The translations under genes and the position numbers were made by a program. The notes beneath the pieces are model-generated. The model did no database searches. It was not told the DNA's origin and was given only the letters and a program-made list of their open reading frames with translations. Of a stretch of DNA of 7,444 nucleotides, positions 1-3,822 are shown in pieces (within the stretch, counting starts at the first letter, position 1; every line of letters starts with the position of its first letter). The stretch is from Actinomycetes bacterium (GTDB lineage: Bacteria > Actinomycetota > Actinomycetes > Actinomycetales > Cellulomonadaceae): NCBI GenBank assembly GCA_023460255.1, contig JAEWQZ010000017.1:1-7444 (forward strand), read 5' to 3'.

Positions 1-636
1 GATCTTGTGCGCCGACGTCGTCAGCGCGGCGACCCCCGACGCGGCCAGGTGGACCGGCAGCCGGCCCACGGCCTGGACGGCGTCGGTGTGCACCGGCACG
101 CCGTGCGCGGCGGCGAGCGCGACCACCTCGGCGAGCGGCTGCACGGTGCCCACCTCGTTGTTCGCCCACATGAGGCTGACGAGCGCCGTCGCGTCCGGGT
201 GGTCGGCGAGCTCGGTGGCCAGCGCGTCGAGGCACACGCGGCCGACGCGGTCCACCGGCAGGTGCACGACCTCGGCCCCCTCGCGCTCGGCCAGGTGCGC
301 CACCGGGTCGAGGACCGCGTGGTGCTCGATCGCGGAGACCAGGATGCGCCGTCGGCGCGGGTCGGCCGTGCGCCGCGCCCGGTACAGGCCGACGACGGCG
401 AGGTTGTCGGCCTCGGTGCCGCCGCTCGTCAGGACGACCTCCGTGGGGTGCGCGCCGAGCAGCGCCGCGATCCGCTCCCGGGACTCGTCCACGACCCGGC
501 GGGCCGCCCGTCCGGCGGCGTGCACCGACGACGGGTTGCCGACCCTGGCGGACTCCTCCGCGAGCGCGGCGACCGCCGCCGGGAGCATCGGGGTCGTGGC
601 GGCGTGGTCGAGGTAGATGGGTCGCTGCGCCGCCAT
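1..636 (-). CDS. iscS: Cysteine desulfurase, NifS/IscS class V aminotransferase (C-terminus beyond left edge)
   Basis: PLP enzyme that takes sulfur from L-cysteine as an enzyme-bound persulfide for Fe-S cluster assembly and tRNA thiolation, in the cytoplasm. The frame is open from ATG 636 to base 1, giving 212 codons of an enzyme usually near 380-400 residues. The N-terminus MAAQRPIYLDHAATTP is the family signature. Visible active-site elements are SGGTEADN (residues 71-78), EHHAVL with the cofactor-stacking histidine at about 105, ANNEVGTVQP, and HTDAVQAVG with PLP-binding D185 and Q188. The frame ends TTSAHKI, K211 being the Schiff-base lysine. The catalytic-cysteine loop lies outside the window, so group I (IscS) and group II (SufS) cannot be separated by that loop, although the layout is NifS/IscS-like. 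A -10 box ends 6 nt before the ATG, suggesting a leaderless mRNA. In actinobacteria this gene usually precedes mnmA and follows etfBA. Confidence 0.95.
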   Translation of the reverse strand, partial: MAAQRPIYLDHAATTPMLPAAVAALAEESARVGNPSSVHAAGRAARRVVDESRERIAALLGAHPTEVVLTSGGTEADNLAVVGLYRARRTADPRRRRILVSAIEHHAVLDPVAHLAEREGAEVVHLPVDRVGRVCLDALATELADHPDATALVSLMWANNEVGTVQPLAEVVALAAAHGVPVHTDAVQAVGRLPVHLAASGVAALTTSAHKI

Positions 637-642
637 CCCCGG

Positions 643-670
643 AGTCTACGAAGCCCCGAGCGCGAGCCAA
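643..670 (-). promoter_or_regulatory. Putative leaderless promoter of iscS
   Basis: Read on the minus strand, a -35-like TTGGCT (670-665) is followed by a 16-nt spacer and a -10 hexamer TAGACT (648-643). Six bases then separate the -10 from the ATG at 636, so transcription would start at or next to the A of the start codon. No Shine-Dalgarno sequence fits in this space. TANNNT boxes 6-8 nt before the start are typical of actinobacterial leaderless genes. It implies that iscS is transcribed independently of the oxidoreductase gene upstream. Confidence 0.6.
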
Positions 671-719
671 CCCTCACCCCCGGCCACCCCACCCGGGCCC
701 CACACCTCCCACCCCACCC
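671..719 (-). other. Cluster of G-tracts (potential G-quadruplex) upstream of the iscS promoter
   Basis: The plus strand carries C-tracts at 671-673, 677-681, 687-690, 692-694, 698-701, 708-710, 712-715 and 717-719. The minus strand therefore has eight runs of at least three G. The block 719-698 fits G3+N1-7 four times, with loops of 1, 1 and 6 nt. It lies directly upstream of the iscS -35 box. It forms part of the 178-bp non-coding gap 637-814. Folding is inferred from pattern only, and such tracts are common in very GC-rich DNA. Confidence 0.4.
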
Positions 720-720
720 G

Positions 721-758
721 CACAGTGGAACGATCCGCTGGCATTTCGTTCCACTGTG
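721..758. repeat. Exact 13-bp inverted repeat (stem-loop)
   Basis: Arm CACAGTGGAACGA (721-733) is exactly complementary to TCGTTCCACTGTG (746-758) across a 12-nt loop. After a G-T wobble (720/759), CCC 717-719 can pair with GGG 760-762. It lies downstream of the oxidoreductase stop (815) and upstream of the iscS promoter, so it could end transcription of the upstream operon. Neither strand shows a T-run after the stem, so a canonical intrinsic terminator is not supported. A related half unit follows at 775-795, which points to a repeat family or multi-site protein target. Confidence 0.75.
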
Positions 759-795
759 TGGGGTCGGACCCTCGTTTCGTTCCACTCTGTGGGGT
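744..795. repeat. Pair of 21-bp direct repeats, 31-bp period
   Basis: Copy 1 is 744-764 and copy 2 is 775-795. They share TTTCGTTCCACT, then one mismatch (G756 versus C787), then TGTGGGGT: 20 of 21 positions match. Copy 1 is also the right arm of the 721-758 inverted repeat, so the element has three related units in two orientations. Copy 2 runs into GGGG tracts at 796-799 and 801-804. The 31-bp period is about three helical turns, which would place both copies on one DNA face. The function is unknown. Confidence 0.7.
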
Positions 796-814
796 GGGGT
801 GGGGTCGGCGCTCG

Positions 815-1873
815 TCAGGGGACGGTCACCACGACCTTGCCGGCGACGTGGCCGGTCGCGACGCGCTCGAGCGCCTCCGCGACGCGTTCCAGCGGGTAGG
901 TGGCCTCCACGACGGGCGTGACCTCCCCGCCGTCGACCAGGTCCTTGATCGCGACCAGCGTCGACGTGCCGGGCGTGTAGGCGAAGGCACGCACCGTGCG
1001 GCCACGCCCGAGCGAGAGCAGGGTCCCACGCGCCATCCGCGGCAGCGGCCCGAGCACCCGGCCACCCCGGGTGCCGTTGTTCATGAGGAGCACACCGCCC
1101 GGGGTGAGCAGGCGGGTCAGGGCGCGCAGCCGGTGGGTGGCGACGTTGTCGAGGACGACGTCGTACCGCTCGCCGGTCGTGGTGACGTCCGTGCGGGTGT
1201 AGTCGACGACGTGGCTGGCACCCAGCCCGCGCACCAGCTCGAGGTTGCGGGTGCTGCACACGCCCGTGACGTCCGCCCCCATGGCCGTGGCGAGCTGCAC
1301 GGCCAGGTGCCCGACACCGCCGGACGCGCCGAGCACGAGGACGCGCGAGCCCGGCCGGACCCCGGCTGTCCGCAGGCCGTGCCAGGCCGCCAGGGCGACC
1401 ATGGGCAGCGCCCCGGCCTCCGCCCAGCTCAGGCGGGCCGGCTTCGGGGCGAGGCAGGCGGCGTCGACGCAGGCGTACTCGGCGTACGACCCGCTCCCCC
1501 GCGCGCCGGAGCCCTCGCCGTAGACCTCGTCGCCGACGGCGAACGTCGTGACCCCGGGACCCACGGACGCCACCACGCCGGCGACGTCCTGGCCGAGCAC
1601 GGGCTGCCGCGGCCGGCGTAGGCCGCTCACGGCCCGCACCAGACCGGGCCGGCCGCGGGTGAGGAACAGGTCGGCGGGGTTGACGCCGGCGGCGTGCACC
1701 CGAACGAGCACCTGGCCCTCGCCGGGCTGGGGCACCGGCCGGTGCGTGAGGCGCACGACCGTCGACGGCTCTCCGTACCGCTCGCGGACGACGGCGCGCA
1801 TCACCTGGGCGCTCATCTGTGCACTGGTCGCGCGGCCGGGGACGTCCCGGGGCGGGGGCGTCGGCCCGGTCAC
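815..1873 (-). CDS. Medium-chain NAD(P)-dependent oxidoreductase (zinc-independent quinone-reductase-like)
   Basis: Predicted cytoplasmic NAD(P)H-dependent reductase of the MDR superfamily (quinone oxidoreductase/zeta-crystallin side). Counting from ATG 1816, the N-terminal GroES-like domain includes VLVRVHAAGVNPADLF and GQDVAGVVASVG. The Rossmann fold has the dinucleotide motif GASGGVG (163-169), then DVVLDNV and GGVLLMNNG, and the protein ends KVVVTVP. The catalytic zinc ligands of alcohol dehydrogenases are not evident, which supports a zinc-free enzyme; the substrate cannot be predicted. Three starts are possible. GTG 1873 overlaps the upstream stop as GTGA and has GGAG six bases before it (352 aa). 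ATG 1816 (333 aa) and ATG 1801 (328 aa, where family similarity begins) lack a good ribosome site. I chose 1873 for its ribosome site and coupling, but its first 24 residues are Pro/Gly-rich and not family-like. It is the last gene of the regulator module. Confidence 0.9.
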   Translation of the reverse strand: MTGPTPPPRDVPGRATSAQMSAQVMRAVVRERYGEPSTVVRLTHRPVPQPGEGQVLVRVHAAGVNPADLFLTRGRPGLVRAVSGLRRPRQPVLGQDVAGVVASVGPGVTTFAVGDEVYGEGSGARGSGSYAEYACVDAACLAPKPARLSWAEAGALPMVALAAWHGLRTAGVRPGSRVLVLGASGGVGHLAVQLATAMGADVTGVCSTRNLELVRGLGASHVVDYTRTDVTTTGERYDVVLDNVATHRLRALTRLLTPGGVLLMNNGTRGGRVLGPLPRMARGTLLSLGRGRTVRAFAYTPGTSTLVAIKDLVDGGEVTPVVEATYPLERVAEALERVATGHVAGKVVVTVP

Positions 1874-2193
1874 TCGACGCTCCGCAGGAGGTTCTCGATC
1901 GCCGTCGCGCGGGCGCGCAGCTCGGCGACGTCGGCAGCCGTGCGCTGCTGGGCGTCCAGGGTCGTCGCGGCGAGCTTCTCGTACCTGTCGACGAGCTGCC
2001 GGACGGCCTCCTCCTGGCCCGTGCTGATGCGGAGCTTGCGCTCCTCGTGCCGCATCGAGATCACGGCGACGAAGACGCAGAAGATCGTGAAGAGCACGCC
2101 CAGGATGAGGATGACCGTCGGCCACTCGAACGAGCTGCCGCCGGAGTCGGCCTCGGCGGCCGTGCGCACGACGATGGTGGCGAGCTGGGACAT
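1870..2193 (-). CDS. Small single-pass membrane protein with C-terminal helix (PspB-like layout)
   Basis: A 107-residue protein not confidently assigned to a family. Residues 1-24 are polar and probably extracytoplasmic. Residues 25-47 (from PTVILILGVLF to AVISM) form one strong membrane helix, followed by basic RHEERK. Residues 55-107 are a charged, heptad-rich helix with QEEAVRQLVDRYEKL and a final RATAIENLLRSVE. A short TM protein with a cytoplasmic helix ending in an 'IExLLR' pattern recalls PspB of the phage-shock response, but this is only a layout similarity. ATG 2193 shares one base with the stop of the regulator (TGATG), and an adjacent GTG at 2196 would give a 4-bp overlap. AGGAG at 2206-2202 serves either start. 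The 3' end overlaps the oxidoreductase start by 4 bp, so translation of all three genes is probably coupled. It may tether or sense something at the membrane. Confidence 0.82.
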   Translation of the reverse strand: MSQLATIVVRTAAEADSGGSSFEWPTVILILGVLFTIFCVFVAVISMRHEERKLRISTGQEEAVRQLVDRYEKLAATTLDAQQRTAADVAELRARATAIENLLRSVE

Positions 2194-2579
2194 CACTGCT
2201 TCTCCTCTGGGGCGGGACCCGCTGCCGGGTCGGGTGTGGGGCCGGGTGTGGGGCCGGGTGTGGGCTCGGTGGTCAGGCTCCTGGCCGCGGCGGCCAGGAC
2301 GTCGGGGGTCAGGTGGAGGTCGATCGCGGCGAGCTCGAAGTACTTCATGGCCTTGCCGTCGGTGGACAGCTCGAGGGTGCCGACGACGAGGCCGGCCGCC
2401 TCCAGCCGCTGGAGGTGCATGTGCAGCAGCGGCCGGCTGATCCCGACGACGCGCGCAAGGTTGCTCACGTAGTCGCGGCCTCCCGCGAGGGTGCCGAGGA
2501 TCCGCAGCCGCACCGGGTTCGCGAGCGCCGAGAGCGTCTCGACGAGCGCATCCCCGCTCCGGTCACCTGGAGGTGTCAC
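2193..2579 (-). CDS. ArsR-like winged helix-turn-helix transcriptional regulator
   Basis: A 128-residue DNA-binding protein, the first gene of the minus-strand module. ALANPVRLRILGTL (residues 18-31) is the classic ArsR-type helix. The helix-turn-helix (about 38-62) reads YVSNLARVVGISRPLLHMHLQRLEAAGLV, followed by a beta wing ending in MKYFEL (77-82). There is no cysteine, so classic ArsR thiolate metal sensing is excluded; a protein partner or an unknown ligand is more likely. Residues 102-128 are a Thr/Pro/Gly tail encoded by 12-bp tandem repeats. The start GTG 2579 has AAGG about six bases upstream. An ATG at 2584 is not usable because its frame stops after two codons. A 30-bp near-palindrome (2588-2617) just upstream suggests autoregulation. 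The pairing with a downstream membrane protein suggests a membrane-linked signal, which is inference. Confidence 0.9.
   Translation of the reverse strand: MTPPGDRSGDALVETLSALANPVRLRILGTLAGGRDYVSNLARVVGISRPLLHMHLQRLEAAGLVVGTLELSTDGKAMKYFELAAIDLHLTPDVLAAAARSLTTEPTPGPTPGPTPDPAAGPAPEEKQ
2197..2206 (-). promoter_or_regulatory. Ribosome binding site of the membrane protein gene
   Basis: AGGAG (2206-2202) lies inside the last codons of the regulator gene, five bases before GTG 2196 and eight before ATG 2193. Its position within the upstream coding sequence, with the GTGA/TGATG stop-start overlap, supports reinitiation and translational coupling. Either start gives almost the same protein. Confidence 0.65.
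2231..2265. repeat. 12-bp tandem repeat, about 2.9 copies, G-tract rich
   Basis: CGGGTGTGGGGC occurs at 2231-2242 and 2243-2254, with a shortened copy at 2255-2265. On the minus strand it encodes the PTPG repeats in the tail of the winged-helix regulator. The plus strand has six G-tracts of three or four, separated by TGT or CC, which fits the G-quadruplex pattern. Loss or gain of a unit would keep the reading frame. Confidence 0.8.
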
Positions 2580-2587
2580 GTCATTCC

Positions 2588-2617
2588 TTCACCTGTCAGC
2601 CATTGCTTACAGGTGAA
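2588..2617. promoter_or_regulatory. 30-bp near-palindrome, candidate operator of the regulator module
   Basis: The left half TTCACCTGTCAGCCA (2588-2602) and right half TTGCTTACAGGTGAA (2603-2617) are complementary at 13 of 15 positions, including nine exact outer pairs. It ends eight bases before GTG 2579 and overlaps the predicted transcription start. Another ACCTGT half-site lies at 2624-2629 and a CACCT-GG-AGGTG dyad at 2564-2575. A symmetric site over the start region is what a dimeric ArsR-type repressor would bind. The protein-site link is inferred. Confidence 0.65.
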
Positions 2618-2646
2618 AGGTAGACCTGTGCCGGTGTCGTGCGCAA
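2617..2646 (-). promoter_or_regulatory. Putative promoter of the regulator operon
   Basis: On the minus strand TTGCGC (2646-2641), an 18-nt spacer and TACCTT (2622-2617) make a modest -35/-10 pair. The predicted start, near 2610, falls inside the palindrome at 2588-2617, giving a short leader before GTG 2579. The hexamers are weak, so this is a tentative call. Confidence 0.35.
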
Positions 2647-2698
2647 GTGTCGCTCCATGAGACCGCTCCGATCGGTGGCCCGGTGTCGCGCGGGGACC

Positions 2699-2707
2699 TG
2701 GCACAAT
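2699..2707 (+). promoter_or_regulatory. Extended -10 promoter of the phosphotransferase gene (leaderless)
   Basis: TGG followed by CACAAT (2702-2707) forms an extended -10 element with eight bases before GTG 2716, so the transcript probably starts at the GTG itself. No good -35 is visible at 16-18 bp. No Shine-Dalgarno sequence precedes the GTG. This favours 2716 over the upstream GTG codons at 2647 and 2683. Confidence 0.5.
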
Positions 2708-2715
2708 CGCTCCTC

Positions 2716-3690
2716 GTGACGACGGCGCCGCTTGCCTTCAGTGGCTCGCGGCTGCACTGGGCGGACCTGCCCCGCGAGGTCCGCGTTCGCATCGCCGAGC
2801 TGGCGGGGGCCGACGTCGTCAGCGAGACCAGCGCGACCAGCGGCTTCTCCCCCGGGTACGCGGCGCTGCTCGGCCTGGGCAACGGCACGCAGGTGTTCGT
2901 CAAGGCGGTCTCCCCCGAGCAGAACCCGGACTCCCCGCACCTGGCCCGCCAGGAGATCGCCGTCGCCGCGCAGCTGCCGCCCGAGGTCAACGCCCCCCAC
3001 CTGTGGTGGCACCACGACGACGGCGAGTGGGTCCTCCTCGGCCTCCAGCCGGTCGACGGTCAGGCACCGGAGCTGCCCTGGCGGCCCGAGGAGCTGACGC
3101 GCGCGCTCGGCGCGCTCACCGACCTCGCCGAGGTCGGCACGCCCTCTCCCCCGGGCCTGCCCCCGCTCGAGGAGGACATGACGTTCCTCGCCGGCGGCTG
3201 GGCGCGGCTCGAGGCGGTCGGCGCCGACGTCGACGCCGCCGTCGCCGCCGCCGGCCCGCACGGGGACTGGCTGCGCACGCACCTGCCCGAGCTGCTCGAC
3301 GGCGCGGCCGCGGCGGTGGCCGCCAGCGTCGGCGAGACCCTCGTGCACGGCGACTTCCGCGCGGACAACGTCATGCTCGCCACGGCGCCCGACCCGCGCG
3401 TGTGGCTCATCGACTGGCCGCACGCCGCGCGCGACGGCGTCCGCTGGTGGGACCTGCTCGCCACGCTCCCCAGCGTCGCCATGCAGGACGGCGGCGACCC
3501 GGAGGCGCTGTTCTGGTCGCACCCGAACTCGGCGGGCGCCGACCGTGACGCCGTCCGCGCCGTCCTGGCCGGGCTCACCGGGTACTTCCTGCATGCAGCG
3601 GTGCAGCCACCGCCGGTTGGCATCCCGAACGTGCGCGCGTTCCAGCTCGCGCAGGCCCTCGCCGCGCTGGAGTGGCTCCGCCGGTTCTGA
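2716..3690 (+). CDS. Aminoglycoside phosphotransferase (APH)/choline kinase family protein
   Basis: A 324-residue cytoplasmic protein with the APH/protein-kinase-like fold. Near the N-terminus, GFSPG (43-47) is in the position of the nucleotide-binding loop, and K63 in QVFVKAV is the likely ATP-phosphate lysine. The catalytic loop LVHGDFRADNVML holds H211, D213 and N218, and LIDWPHA holds the metal-binding D233. All the main kinase residues are present, so it should be active. The substrate is unknown: most chromosomal actinobacterial members of this group are uncharacterised small-molecule kinases, so antibiotic resistance should not be assumed. The start GTG 2716 is preferred because the promoter lies just upstream and MTTAPLAFSGSRLHW looks like a natural family start; GTG 2647 would add 23 residues. 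It is divergent from the regulator module, sharing its upstream region, so the operator at 2588-2617 might also affect it. The 3' end is followed by a 132-bp gap. Confidence 0.88.
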   Translation: MTTAPLAFSGSRLHWADLPREVRVRIAELAGADVVSETSATSGFSPGYAALLGLGNGTQVFVKAVSPEQNPDSPHLARQEIAVAAQLPPEVNAPHLWWHHDDGEWVLLGLQPVDGQAPELPWRPEELTRALGALTDLAEVGTPSPPGLPPLEEDMTFLAGGWARLEAVGADVDAAVAAAGPHGDWLRTHLPELLDGAAAAVAASVGETLVHGDFRADNVMLATAPDPRVWLIDWPHAARDGVRWWDLLATLPSVAMQDGGDPEALFWSHPNSAGADRDAVRAVLAGLTGYFLHAAVQPPPVGIPNVRAFQLAQALAALEWLRRF

Positions 3691-3692
3691 GC

Positions 3693-3715
3693 GGCCCTTC
3701 ACCCGAACGGGGGCC
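3693..3715 (+). terminator. Weak stem-loop after the phosphotransferase gene
   Basis: GGCC (3693-3696) can pair with GGCC (3712-3715), and inside it CCC (3702-3704) can pair with GGG (3709-3711) around a GAAC loop, leaving a bulge at 3697-3701. It starts two bases after the stop codon. There is no following T-run, so it is at best a non-canonical terminator. Confidence 0.25.
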
Positions 3716-3751
3716 TCAGCCGCCGACCGCCCCCACGGCACGTGCGGCCGC

Positions 3752-3760
3752 TGCTAGCCT
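3752..3760 (+). promoter_or_regulatory. Putative extended -10 promoter of the secreted repeat protein
   Basis: TGC followed by TAGCCT (3755-3760) matches an extended TANNNT -10 box. Transcription would start near 3767 and give a leader of about 55 nt before ATG 3823. No convincing -35 is visible. It lies in the 132-bp gap after the phosphotransferase gene and suggests that the two plus-strand genes are expressed separately. Confidence 0.45.
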
Positions 3761-3791
3761 CCGACCGCACACCTGACGTGCAGGGCGAGGG

Positions 3792-3816
3792 GGGAGGACG
3801 CCCCTCCCGAAGGGAG
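3792..3816 (+). promoter_or_regulatory. Leader with Shine-Dalgarno and two mutually exclusive hairpins
   Basis: GGGAG (3812-3816) sits six bases before ATG 3823 and fixes the start of the secreted protein. CTCCC (3804-3808) can pair with this site through a GAA loop, hiding it. The same pyrimidine run (CCTCCC, 3803-3808) can instead pair with GGGAGG (3792-3797) around a 5-nt loop, freeing it. The ribosome site is well supported; the regulatory switching is inference from base pairing alone. Confidence 0.5.
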
Positions 3817-3822
3817 CGGGTG

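Noticed and set aside
709..804. CRISPR array
   Set aside because: There are only three related units in mixed orientation, with non-uniform spacing and no cas gene nearby.
7..921. Plus-strand frames opposite iscS and across the 637-814 gap (also 5-616 and 617-1621)
   Set aside because: Arg-rich translations without motifs, antisense to iscS and the oxidoreductase, whose conserved motifs are explicit.
815..2125. Single 436-residue minus-strand reading frame extending the oxidoreductase upstream to 2125
   Set aside because: The extra N-terminal part is the out-of-frame shadow of the membrane protein gene (1870-2193), whose own frame encodes a convincing TM helix and coiled coil.
2716..3690. 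Antibiotic-resistance aminoglycoside kinase
   Set aside because: The fold and catalytic residues fit, but nothing identifies an aminoglycoside substrate, and no mobile element or resistance gene is near.
2596..3741. 381-residue minus-strand frame opposite the kinase gene
   Set aside because: It is antisense to a gene with clear HGDxxxxN and IDW motifs; its own translation shows no domain.
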